From an uncultured Ruaniaceae bacterium (lineage in GTDB: Bacteria; Actinomycetota; Actinomycetes; Actinomycetales; Beutenbergiaceae): a stretch of DNA of 12,908 nucleotides. Where the stretch lies: contig CALKWS010000087.1 in assembly GCA_938004115.1 (NCBI GenBank), positions 1 to 12,908 on the forward strand, written 5' to 3'. The notes beneath the pieces are model-generated. The model was not told the DNA's origin and did not search any database. It was given only the letters and a program-made list of their open reading frames with translations. Of the stretch, positions 6,260 through 12,870 are shown piece after piece. The position numbers were made by a program, and so were the translations under genes. Numbering within the stretch: the stretch's first letter is position 1; each line of letters begins with the position of its first letter.

Positions 6260-8077
6260 ATGGATGAATCGACAACGCCCCTGCTCGTCCAGACCCCGGA
6301 GGAGATGTCCATCCCGGACATCCTCATCGACTGGACCAAGAAGGAGCCGAACCGCACCCTGCTGGAGACCACCACGGACGGGTCGGTGTGGACCCCGATC
6401 AGCGCGGCGCAGATGCACGAGCGCGTCAATGCGATCGCCAAGGGTTTGATCGCCTCGGGCGTCGAACCCGGTGACCGGGTCGGCCTGATGGCCCGGACCA
6501 GCGCCGATTGGACGATCGTCGATTTCGCCATCTGGTACGCCGGTGCGGTGACCGTCCCGGTGTACGAGACCTCCTCGCCGGACCAGACCGCCTGGATCCT
6601 GTCCGACTCCGCCGCCAAGGCGGTCGTGGTGGAGCACAGCGACCACCGGGACGTGGTGGAACAGGCCCGCGCCCAGGTCGAGGGTGTGGAGCACGTGTGG
6701 ACGATGACCGATCGGGGCCTGGAGAAACTCATCGAGGCGGGACGAGACGTACCCGATGAGGACGTGCAGAAGCGCTACGACGCGCTACGCACCTCCGACC
6801 TGGCCACCATCATCTACACCTCCGGGACCACCGGGCGGCCCAAGGGGGCCGAGCTCACCCACGGGAACTTCGTGGAACTGACGCGCAACGCCATCGCCCG
6901 GCTCGGGGAGCAGATTCTCCACGACGGCTCGCGCACGCTCCTGTTCATGCCGTTGGCGCACGTGTTCGGCCGCTTCGTGCAGGTGCTGTGCGTCGCCGCC
7001 GGCGCACCGGCCGGCCACACAGCCGACACCACCACGCTGATGCGCGACATCGCCGGGTTCAAGCCGACATTCATCCTCTCGGTGCCACGGGTGTTCGAGA
7101 AGGTCTACAACGCCTCGGAGCAGAAGGCCGCCGCCGGAGGCAAGGAGAAGATCTTCCGTTGGGCCGCACGGGTCGCGGAGGAGTACTCCAAGGCGATGGA
7201 CGGCGACAAGATCCCGACCGGTCTGCGCTTGCGGCACCGGGTCGCCCACAAACTGGTGCTGAGCAAGATCCAGCAGGCCCTCGGCGGGCAGGCCGAATTC
7301 GCCATCTCGGGCAGTTCGCCCTTGGGCCACCGTCTGGCGCACTTCTTCCGCGGCGTGGGCCTGACCGTGCTGGAGGGCTACGGGCTCACCGAGACCACCG
7401 CTCCGGTGTCGGTGAACGTGCCGGAACTGTCGAAGGTCGGCACCGTCGGCACACCGCTGCCCGGGGTGAGCCTGAGGATCGCCGAGGACGGGGAGATCCT
7501 CACCAAGGGCATCGCGAACTTCCGCGGCTACCACAACAACGACAAGGCGAACGCCGAGGCGTTCACCGACGGCTGGTTCCACACCGGGGACATCGGCTCC
7601 TTGGACTCCGAGGGCTATCTGACGATCACCGGACGCAAGAAGGAACTGATCGTGACCGCCAGCGGGAAGAACGTGGCGCCCTCGCAGCTGGAGGACTCCC
7701 TGCGCGCCCACCCGTTGATCAGCCAGGTGGTGGTGATCGGGGACAACAAGCCGTTCGTGGCCGCGTTGATCACGCTGGACGCGGAGATGCTGCCCACCTG
7801 GTTGTCCAACAACAACCTGCCGGCGATGGACGTGGCGCAGGCGGCGCGGAACCCCAAGGTCCTCGAGGCCCTGCAGGAGGCGGTCGATGCCACGAACGCC
7901 AAGGTCTCCCGCGCCGAGTCGATCCGCCGCTTCGAGGTGCTCCCGGACGACTTCACCTTGGAGAACGGGTACCTGACCCCCTCGATGAAGATCAAGCGTC
8001 ACGAGATCATGAAGGACTTCGAGCACGCCGTCGAGGAGCTCTACGCCAAGGCCCGTGCCGAACGCGAGGCGATGTAA
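6260..8077 (+). CDS. fadD15: Long-chain fatty-acid--CoA ligase (acyl-CoA synthetase), FadD15 type
   Basis: The 605-residue ANL-superfamily adenylating enzyme would activate long-chain fatty acids to acyl-AMP and then acyl-CoA at the cytoplasmic membrane face. The ATP/AMP signature YTSGTTGRPKGAELTHGN has its core TSGTTGRPKG at 187-196. GYGLTETTAPVSVN begins at 373. TGDIGSLDSEGYLTITGRKKELIVT and SGKNVAP (468-474) form the hinge and C-terminal subdomain entry. TPSMKIKR near 574-580 matches the C-terminal Lys region of long-chain synthetases. The ATG at 6260 has GGGAG 5 nt upstream. In mycobacteria fadD15 (Rv2187) lies in the same wider neighbourhood between aroG and the Rv2191-type exonuclease, which supports the symbol. 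It appears monocistronic, with two hairpins after its stop. Chain-length preference cannot be read from the sequence. Confidence 0.93.
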   Translation: MDESTTPLLVQTPEEMSIPDILIDWTKKEPNRTLLETTTDGSVWTPISAAQMHERVNAIAKGLIASGVEPGDRVGLMARTSADWTIVDFAIWYAGAVTVPVYETSSPDQTAWILSDSAAKAVVVEHSDHRDVVEQARAQVEGVEHVWTMTDRGLEKLIEAGRDVPDEDVQKRYDALRTSDLATIIYTSGTTGRPKGAELTHGNFVELTRNAIARLGEQILHDGSRTLLFMPLAHVFGRFVQVLCVAAGAPAGHTADTTTLMRDIAGFKPTFILSVPRVFEKVYNASEQKAAAGGKEKIFRWAARVAEEYSKAMDGDKIPTGLRLRHRVAHKLVLSKIQQALGGQAEFAISGSSPLGHRLAHFFRGVGLTVLEGYGLTETTAPVSVNVPELSKVGTVGTPLPGVSLRIAEDGEILTKGIANFRGYHNNDKANAEAFTDGWFHTGDIGSLDSEGYLTITGRKKELIVTASGKNVAPSQLEDSLRAHPLISQVVVIGDNKPFVAALITLDAEMLPTWLSNNNLPAMDVAQAARNPKVLEALQEAVDATNAKVSRAESIRRFEVLPDDFTLENGYLTPSMKIKRHEIMKDFEHAVEELYAKARAEREAM

Positions 8078-8093
8078 CCGCGCGGCGCTTGAA

Positions 8094-8124
8094 CCGCCCT
8101 GGGGCGGGTGAGACCCGACGGGTC
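8094..8124 (+). terminator. Tandem hairpins after fadD
   Basis: Two inverted repeats sit close after the fadD stop: CCGCCC (8094-8099) with GGGCGG (8102-8107), and GACCC (8112-8116) with GGGTC (8120-8124). Loops are 2-3 nt and there is no T-tract. They are candidate terminators lying just upstream of the next gene's promoter. Confidence 0.35.
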
Positions 8125-8147
8125 CTGGCGATGTGGGTACGCGGCGC

Positions 8148-8153
8148 TACGGT
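8148..8153 (+). promoter_or_regulatory. -10 hexamer, probable leaderless promoter of the exonuclease/GIY-YIG gene
   Basis: TACGGT is followed by 6 nt (CTGGCA) and the GTG at 8160. No Shine-Dalgarno precedes either this GTG or the ATG at 8163. The geometry matches the other leaderless candidates in the window. Confidence 0.45.
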
Positions 8154-8159
8154 CTGGCA

Positions 8160-10079
8160 GTGATGGCTACGAATCTGGACGAGCGTCGCATTCCGGGACG
8201 CAGACTGCTGCCCGCCCCCACCGACGGCGCGCCGGTCCAGCCCAGCTTCGCCGACCTGGGTGTGCCGCTGCACGAGGTGACCTTCACCGTGGTGGACCTG
8301 GAGACCACCGGTGGTTCCCCGTCGTCGTCCGCCATCACCGAGATCGGCGCGGTGAAGGTACGCGGCGGGCAGGTGCTCGGGGAGTTCCAGTCCCTGGTCA
8401 ACCCCGGTGTTCCGGTACCGCCGATGATCACGGTGCTGACCGGCATCACCACCGCGATGGTGGTCCAGGCCCCGCCGATCGAGGAGGTGCTGCCCTCGTT
8501 CCTGGAGTTCGCTCACGACACGGTGTGGGTGGCGCACAACGCGGGCTTCGATATCTCGTTCCTCAAGGCGGCCACCCGCGGCATGGACCTGAATTGGCCG
8601 GCCCCGCAGGTGGTGGACACCGTCCGGCTTGCCCGGCGGGTGGTCACCAGGGACGAGGCACCCAACCACAAGTTGGGCACCCTGGCGGCGCTGTTCCGCT
8701 CCACGACGGTGCCCGAGCACCGCGCCCTGGGTGATGCCCGGGCGACGGTCGATGTGCTGCACGGCCTGCTGGCGCGGATGACGTCCCTGGGCGTGACGCA
8801 CCTGGAGGACCTGGCCACCGCCGCCGATCCGGTCCCTCCGGCACGACGACGCAAGGCCCACCTGGCCCAGGACCTGTCCTCCGGGCCGGGCGTCTACCTG
8901 TTCACCGGGCCGGGCAGACAGGTGCTGTACATCGGCACCGCGACGAACCTGCGCCGGCGGGTGCGCAGTTACTTCACCGCCGCGGAGAAACGTTCCCGCA
9001 TCGGGGAAATGGTGGACCTGGCCGAGGGCGTGCAGGTGATCGAGTGCGCCACCGCCCTGGAGGCCTCGGTCCGCGAACTCCGGCTGATCGCGGCACACAA
9101 ACCGCCCTACAACCGCAGGTCACGTAGCCCGGAGCGGTTGCCCTGGCTGCGCCTGACGGCCGAGGCCCACCCGAGGTTGTCGATCGTCCGCTCGGTTCCC
9201 GCCGATGCCGCGGCGATCGGCCCGTTCTCCTCGCACGCGGCGGCTCGGGCCGCCCAGGAGGCGATCGTCTCGGCGGTCCCGTTACGCACGTGCACCACGC
9301 GCCTGCCGGTGCTCCCGGCGGCCGGGGCCAGTGCGTGTATCCAGCGGGAACTCGGGCGCTGTGTGGCCCCGTGCGTGGACGGCGACGCGGACTACGGGGC
9401 GATCGTGCGACGTGCCGGTGAGGTGCTGGGCGGGAGGGTCGACGACGTGGTGGCCGCCGCGCACCGGGTGATCGGAACCCTCGCCGCTCAGCAGCGGTAC
9501 GAGGAAGCGGCCGTGCACCGGGACCGGCTCGCGGCGTTCCTCCGGGGCGCCGCCCGCACCGAACGCCTGCGTCCGTTGCAGCAGGCCCGTGAGATCGTCG
9601 CCGCTCGCCGCCCGGCGGGCCGCGGCTCTGGTTGGGAGATCATCGTGGTGCGCCACGGCCGGTTGTGCGCGTCCGCGGTGAGCCCGCCGGGTCGTGATCC
9701 GCTGCCGGTGATCGAGTCATTGCAGAGCACCGCACAGGCGGTAGCGGCTCCGAAGAACGCGGGTGGCGCGGCCACCGCCGAGGAGACGGAGCTGGTGGCC
9801 GCCTGGCTCGCGCGCGACGGCGTCCGGCTGGTGCGGTGGCTGGACCACCACGGGAACCCGGCAGGGTGGGCCATGCCGGTTCGGGGGGCCAGTGCCTATG
9901 TGCACGACCTGGGCGCTACCGCGTTCCGGGACCCGCGCACGGCCGAACATCGCGCACTGGGCACCGGCCTGGCCGACCCGGCGGCGCGGGAGGACCTGGA
10001 ACCCGGCATGATGGACACCATCCCGGCACAGCGCCCGGGCGCCCACCAGCCATCGGATTTCCTGGAGGAGACATGCTGA
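8160..10079 (+). CDS. DEDDh exonuclease fused to GIY-YIG nuclease and UvrC-like region (Rv2191 family)
   Basis: The 639-residue protein joins two nuclease modules. Residues about 38-210 are a DnaQ-type 3'-5' exonuclease with the full DEDDh set: D46 and E48 in DLETTG, D131 in HNAGFD, H187 and D192 in HRALGD. Residues about 241-320 are a GIY-YIG domain like the N-terminus of UvrC/Cho, with GVY (244-246), YIG (257-259), R265-R267, E306 and N318. A UvrC-like cysteine region follows (C378, C393, C401, C405), then a UVR-like helical pair (about 437-470). The last 165 residues are unrecognised, and I see no UvrC RNase H-like endonuclease or helix-hairpin-helix domain. A role in DNA repair or processing is inferred; the family's function is not settled. 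The GTG at 8160 is chosen for its spacing from the -10. ATG 8163 is almost equivalent, and GTG 8133 is less likely. The 3' end overlaps the next gene by 7 nt. Confidence 0.92.
   Translation: MMATNLDERRIPGRRLLPAPTDGAPVQPSFADLGVPLHEVTFTVVDLETTGGSPSSSAITEIGAVKVRGGQVLGEFQSLVNPGVPVPPMITVLTGITTAMVVQAPPIEEVLPSFLEFAHDTVWVAHNAGFDISFLKAATRGMDLNWPAPQVVDTVRLARRVVTRDEAPNHKLGTLAALFRSTTVPEHRALGDARATVDVLHGLLARMTSLGVTHLEDLATAADPVPPARRRKAHLAQDLSSGPGVYLFTGPGRQVLYIGTATNLRRRVRSYFTAAEKRSRIGEMVDLAEGVQVIECATALEASVRELRLIAAHKPPYNRRSRSPERLPWLRLTAEAHPRLSIVRSVPADAAAIGPFSSHAAARAAQEAIVSAVPLRTCTTRLPVLPAAGASACIQRELGRCVAPCVDGDADYGAIVRRAGEVLGGRVDDVVAAAHRVIGTLAAQQRYEEAAVHRDRLAAFLRGAARTERLRPLQQAREIVAARRPAGRGSGWEIIVVRHGRLCASAVSPPGRDPLPVIESLQSTAQAVAAPKNAGGAATAEETELVAAWLARDGVRLVRWLDHHGNPAGWAMPVRGASAYVHDLGATAFRDPRTAEHRALGTGLADPAAREDLEPGMMDTIPAQRPGAHQPSDFLEETC
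10064..10070 (+). promoter_or_regulatory. Ribosome binding site inside the end of the exonuclease gene
   Basis: GGAGGAG lies 2 nt before the ATG at 10073 (4 nt if GGAGG is taken as the core) and within the last codons of the upstream gene. It fixes the start of the RAM-domain gene and implies translational coupling. Confidence 0.65.
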
Positions 10080-10351
10080 CCGCCATCGTGCTCATCGACA
10101 CCGACGCCGAGCGGATCCCGGAGGCCGCCGCGGAAGTCGCCGACATCGATGGGGTCTCCGAGGTGTTCTCCGTCACCGGGGATGTGGATCTGATCGCGAT
10201 GGTGCGGGTGCGGGAGCATGAGGAGCTGGCCGGCGTGATCGCCGACCGGATCAGCAAGGTCGACGGCGTCCGGCGGACCCAGACCTACATCGCCTTCCAG
10301 ACCTACTCCCGGCACGACCTGGAGGCGGCGTTCTCCCTGGGCCTGGACTGA
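10073..10351 (+). CDS. Stand-alone Lrp/AsnC ligand-binding (RAM) domain protein
   Basis: The 92-residue protein matches the C-terminal effector-binding and oligomerising half of Lrp/AsnC regulators: MLTAIVLIDT, then the VADIDGVSEVFSVTGDVDLIAMVRV stretch with its Gly-Asp turn at about 36-37, and a closing DGVRRTQTYIAF strand. It has no N-terminal helix-turn-helix, so it should not bind DNA alone. Family members of this size form beta-alpha-beta-beta-alpha-beta dimers and higher rings that bind amino acids. The ATG at 10073 overlaps the exonuclease stop by 7 nt and has a strong GGAGGAG. The two genes are thus likely one operon. An earlier in-frame start at 9836 lies deep in the upstream gene and is rejected. 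The gene converges on trpD, 88 bp away. Its ligand and partner are unknown. Confidence 0.9.
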   Translation: MLTAIVLIDTDAERIPEAAAEVADIDGVSEVFSVTGDVDLIAMVRVREHEELAGVIADRISKVDGVRRTQTYIAFQTYSRHDLEAAFSLGLD

Positions 10352-10407
10352 CCCCGTTCAGCCCGGACTGACTCCGCGGGGCCCGGACCAGTTCCGGTCG
10401 GTGATCG

Positions 10408-10426
10408 CCTCGGAGGTCACCCGAGG
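10408..10426. terminator. Hairpin in the convergent RAM-gene/trpD gap
   Basis: CCTCGG (10408-10413) and CCGAGG (10421-10426) are perfect inverted copies with a 7-nt loop. They sit near the trpD end of the 88-bp gap between convergent stop codons. There is no T-tract, so it is a candidate terminator serving one or both strands. Confidence 0.3.
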
Positions 10427-10439
10427 TTGAACGGCGGGC

Positions 10440-11525
10440 TCAGCGATTGGTCGCCCGGACCCACCGGTCGAGGACCGCGGCCGCCGCACCCTCGTCGATG
10501 GACCGCTGCGCCAATTCCATCCCGGCCCGCAGCCGTTCGATGAGCGTTCCCGTGGCGGTACCGGGCTCCTGGCCGTGAGCGACCAGGGTCGCGGCGGCGT
10601 TGAGCACCACCGCGTCACGGATCGCACCGGTGCGGCCCTGCAGCAGTTGCCGGGCCACGTCCGCGTTGTGCCGCGCATCCCCGCCACGAAGGTCCGCCAA
10701 CTGCGCGGCCGGCAGGCCCAGATCCGTCACCGCGTCCACCCGGTGCTCCCGGACCTCTCCCCCGCGCGCCTCCCAGATCAGGGCAGGTGCCGTGGTGGCC
10801 AGCTCGTCCAGACCGTCCTCGCTGCGGAACACCAGCGCCTGGTCGCCACGCTCGGCCAGCACACCCGCGATCACCGGGGCGAGGGCCAGGTCGCCCACAC
10901 CGATCGCGGCCGCTTCGGGGCGCGCCGGGTTGGTCAGCGGCCCGAGCATGTTGAAGGCGGTGGGTATGCCCAGCTCGCGCCGGGCCACCGCGGCATGACG
11001 GAACGCGGGATGGAACACCTGGGCGAACAGGAAGGTGATCCCCGCCTCGGCAGCGATCTCCTGGACCCGCTCGGCCGGAAGGTCCAGACGCACACCGAGT
11101 GCCTCCAGCACGTCCGCGGAGCCGGAGGAGGAAGTCGCAGCACGGTTCCCGTGCTTGACCACCAAGGTGCCGGTGCCGGCCACGACCAGCGCGGCCATCG
11201 TGGAGATGTTCACGCTGTGGTGCCGGTCTCCTCCGGTGCCCACGATGTCCACGGCGGGGCCGGGCACGTCGATCGGCACCGCGTGCCGCAGCATGGAGGC
11301 GGCCAGACCCCGGATCTCCGACACCGACTCCCCCTTGGCGCGAAGCGCCACCAGGAACGAGGCCAGCCGCACCGGCGACGCGTGGCCCTGCATCACCTCG
11401 TCCATCGCCCACTCCGCCTCGGCGACCGAGAGGTCCTCTCCCTCGACCAGTCGGGTGATCAGCGTCGGGAAGTCGAGTTCGGACGGCCCCGGCGCGCCGT
11501 GGTCACTACCGGGCGACGCTGCCAA
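10440..11525 (-). CDS. trpD: Anthranilate phosphoribosyltransferase
   Basis: The 361-residue enzyme would transfer phosphoribose from PRPP to anthranilate, the second committed step of tryptophan synthesis. Family motifs are intact: GTGGD (96-100) and NIST (106-109) for PRPP, KHGNR (124-128), TSSSGSAD (131-138), FHPAFRHAAVARRELG (171-186), the LGPLTNPARPEA stretch, and the Mg-binding D240-E241 in EDGLDELAT. The start is an unusual TTG at 11525. An in-frame stop at 11537-11535 rules out a longer form, no ATG or GTG precedes the conserved N-terminal helix, and GAGGGAG lies just upstream. The start overlaps the end of the receiver-like gene by 20 nt, so the two are probably co-transcribed and coupled. 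No other trp genes are in the window. M. tuberculosis has the same unlinked trpD next to ctaE. Confidence 0.96.
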   Translation of the reverse strand: MAASPGSDHGAPGPSELDFPTLITRLVEGEDLSVAEAEWAMDEVMQGHASPVRLASFLVALRAKGESVSEIRGLAASMLRHAVPIDVPGPAVDIVGTGGDRHHSVNISTMAALVVAGTGTLVVKHGNRAATSSSGSADVLEALGVRLDLPAERVQEIAAEAGITFLFAQVFHPAFRHAAVARRELGIPTAFNMLGPLTNPARPEAAAIGVGDLALAPVIAGVLAERGDQALVFRSEDGLDELATTAPALIWEARGGEVREHRVDAVTDLGLPAAQLADLRGGDARHNADVARQLLQGRTGAIRDAVVLNAAATLVAHGQEPGTATGTLIERLRAGMELAQRSIDEGAAAAVLDRWVRATNR

Positions 11526-11946
11526 GACGCTCCCTCAGAATGTCGGCCACCGCCTCCTGCACCACGAACGGGTCCAACGGGTAACCCACCACCGAGTCCG
11601 CCTCCGACCACGACGCCAGCCACGCATCCTCTGCCCGGGCGATCAGCAGCAGCACCGGAGGGCAGTTGAACACCTCCGACTTCAGCGTGCGGCACAGACC
11701 CATGCCCCCGTGCTTCGGGCTCTCCCCGTCCAGCACCAGCAGGTCGAAGTGGCGCTCGTGCACGTACAACTCGGTGGCCTCCGGAGTGGCCACCTCCGTC
11801 CACTCGATCAGCGGCGTGTCGACCGAGGCGCGCCGACCGATCGCGGTGCGCACCTTCTCCCGGGTCGTGTAGTCGTCGCTGAACAACAGGACCTGGGCCC
11901 GGCGCTGGGGCGCGGTTCGCTGGGAATCCTGTGCGGCGACGGTCAT
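11506..11946 (-). CDS. Receiver-only protein, degenerate (pseudo-receiver)
   Basis: The 146-residue protein resembles a CheY-like receiver domain with no output domain. QVLLFSDDY gives the acidic pair D24-D25. FDLLVLDGE places the would-be phospho-acceptor at D73. The switch Thr of VLLLTA is replaced by I102 in PVLLLIARAED, and the near-invariant Lys of KPF is replaced by Y122 in GYPLDPF. Loss of both residues suggests it does not switch by normal phosphorylation, although the acidic pocket remains. The ATG at 11946 is chosen over an in-frame start at 11994 because GGGAGGA lies 5 nt upstream and the extra N-terminus looks non-native. It overlaps trpD by 20 nt and is divergent from ctaE. No histidine kinase is nearby. 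The fold is inferred from motifs. A role in respiration or tryptophan control is only suggested by position. Confidence 0.85.
   Translation of the reverse strand: MTVAAQDSQRTAPQRRAQVLLFSDDYTTREKVRTAIGRRASVDTPLIEWTEVATPEATELYVHERHFDLLVLDGESPKHGGMGLCRTLKSEVFNCPPVLLLIARAEDAWLASWSEADSVVGYPLDPFVVQEAVADILRERLGSVAR
11530..11536 (-). promoter_or_regulatory. Ribosome binding site that decides the TTG start of trpD
   Basis: On the minus strand GAGGGAG is followed by CGTC and the TTG at 11525. It lies inside the last codons of the receiver gene and two of its bases belong to the in-frame stop that bounds trpD. It is the main evidence for the TTG start. Confidence 0.65.
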
Positions 11947-11951
11947 CGAGT

Positions 11952-11958
11952 TCCTCCC
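11952..11958 (-). promoter_or_regulatory. Ribosome binding site of the receiver-like gene
   Basis: On the minus strand GGGAGGA sits 5 nt before the ATG at 11946. It is a strong Shine-Dalgarno that selects this start over the upstream in-frame one at 11994. Confidence 0.7.
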
Positions 11959-11968
11959 GGTAGGTGAT

Positions 11969-11984
11969 GGCCGGTGGACCGGCC
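11969..11984. promoter_or_regulatory. 16-bp palindrome in the leader of the receiver-like gene
   Basis: GGCCGGT and ACCGGCC are perfect 7-bp inverted copies around a 2-bp centre. It lies between the -10 (12000-12005) and the ribosome binding site of the minus-strand gene. It could be an operator or a leader hairpin. Confidence 0.35.
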
Positions 11985-11999
11985 TCGGCAACACACCTC

Positions 12000-12005
12000 A
12001 TCGTA
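12000..12005 (-). promoter_or_regulatory. -10 hexamer for the receiver-trpD operon
   Basis: TACGAT on the minus strand fits TANNNT and would start a leader of about 47 nt holding the palindrome at 11969-11984. No clear -35 is visible. Confidence 0.35.
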
Positions 12006-12094
12006 GTCCGTCCCGCGCAGGGGGCGCCGTCCGACCCCGCCGCACACGGGACCTGACACTTCCCGGCAAGACGTCACCATAATCGCCCCCGCGT

Positions 12095-12111
12095 GTCGGC
12101 GACCCGCCGAC
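12095..12111. promoter_or_regulatory. 17-bp inverted repeat in the receiver/ctaE divergent region
   Basis: GTCGGCG and CGCCGAC are perfect 7-bp inverted copies separated by ACC, near the middle of the 246-bp divergent region (11947-12192). Position and symmetry suggest an operator shared by both promoters. A transcription factor cannot be named. The rest of the region shows no gene. Confidence 0.35.
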
Positions 12112-12180
12112 TTTGTCGCATCGTTATGCCGAACCGGCGATTACTCGGCTCCCGTGGTGCCCAGCACTGCCAGGCTCAGC

Positions 12181-12186
12181 CATAAT
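12181..12186 (+). promoter_or_regulatory. -10 hexamer, probable leaderless promoter of ctaE
   Basis: CATAAT differs from TATAAT by one base and is followed by 6 nt (GACAGG) and the GTG at 12193. No Shine-Dalgarno is present. An identical CATAAT occurs at 12078-12083, about 100 bp upstream. Confidence 0.45.
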
Positions 12187-12192
12187 GACAGG

Positions 12193-12831
12193 GTGTCGTC
12201 TGCAACTTCCGCTTCCTCCAGCACGCATGTGAGCGTGAAGCGCCCCAACGTCGTCACTGTCGGCATCATCGTCTGGCTCGCCAGTGAGTTGATGTTCTTC
12301 GCGGGGCTCTTCGCGATGTACTTCACGCACCGGTCAGTCGCGGGACCCGAGATGTGGGCCGAGTCCACGGCCTACCTCGACGTGCCGTACGCCCTGACGA
12401 TCACGATCATCCTGGTCTCGTCGTCGTTCACCTGTCAGTTCGGGGTCTGGGCGGCCGCCGAGCACCGTCGCGTGCGCACCGGTCGGATCTGGCAGTTGAC
12501 CAGGTGGGGCATGAACGAGTGGCTCATCCTGACCTACCTCCTGGGCGCCACGTTCATCGCCGGGCAGATCCTGGAGTACGCCACGCTGTACGACGAGGGC
12601 CTGACCATGGCGAACTCCAGCTTCGGCTCGGTGTTCTTCATGGCCACCGGGTTCCACGGCATCCACGTGCTGGGGGGCCTGATCGCGTTCCTGTTCGTGC
12701 TCGGCCGCTCCTACGCCACCCGCCGGTTCACCCAGCACGAAGAGACCGCGATGCACGCCGTGTCCTACTACTGGCACTTCGTGGACGCGGTGTGGGTGGC
12801 CCTGTTCATCACCATCTACTTCATCCAGTAG
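12193..12831 (+). CDS. ctaE: Cytochrome c oxidase subunit III (aa3 type)
   Basis: The 212-residue integral membrane protein is the short, five-helix form of subunit III found in actinobacteria. Helices lie at about 21-45, 66-88, 108-129, 143-171 and 189-211. Conserved motifs include WLASELMFFAGLF with E32 in helix 1, SSSFTCQFGVWAA, FMATGFHGIHVLGG (H155, H158) and SYYWHFVDAVW (H195). By family knowledge it supports the catalytic subunit I of the terminal oxidase, which in actinobacteria joins the cytochrome bcc complex as a supercomplex. The GTG at 12193 is chosen because the -10 lies 6 nt upstream and the length then fits M. tuberculosis CtaE. An in-frame GTG at 12154 would add 13 poorly conserved residues. 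qcrC follows after 39 bp. Genes for subunits I and II are not in the window. Confidence 0.96.
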   Translation: MSSATSASSSTHVSVKRPNVVTVGIIVWLASELMFFAGLFAMYFTHRSVAGPEMWAESTAYLDVPYALTITIILVSSSFTCQFGVWAAAEHRRVRTGRIWQLTRWGMNEWLILTYLLGATFIAGQILEYATLYDEGLTMANSSFGSVFFMATGFHGIHVLGGLIAFLFVLGRSYATRRFTQHEETAMHAVSYYWHFVDAVWVALFITIYFIQ

Positions 12832-12870
12832 CAAGTCCCTCAGTACGAAACGTCGAAGGAATCACACATC

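Noticed and set aside
6785..8026. Minus-strand open frame of 413 codons opposite fadD
   Set aside because: Antisense shadow in GC-rich DNA; the acyl-CoA synthetase on the plus strand has all family motifs.
6988..8163. Second plus-strand frame of 391 codons inside fadD
   Set aside because: Arg/Gly-rich out-of-frame reading of the fadD gene; no domain and no start signal.
8007..9098. Minus-strand open frame of 363 codons across the fadD/exonuclease junction
   Set aside because: Spans two plus-strand genes and their terminator/promoter region, with His/Gly/Arg-rich shadow composition.
9836..10072. N-terminal extension of the RAM-domain gene
   Set aside because: The added residues are an out-of-frame reading of the exonuclease gene. 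GGAGGAG directly before 10073 marks the true start.
10575..11669. Plus-strand open frame of 364 codons opposite trpD
   Set aside because: Shadow of trpD, which has complete catalytic motifs on the minus strand.
12334..12834. Minus-strand open frame of 166 codons opposite ctaE
   Set aside because: Shadow of a clear cytochrome oxidase subunit III gene.
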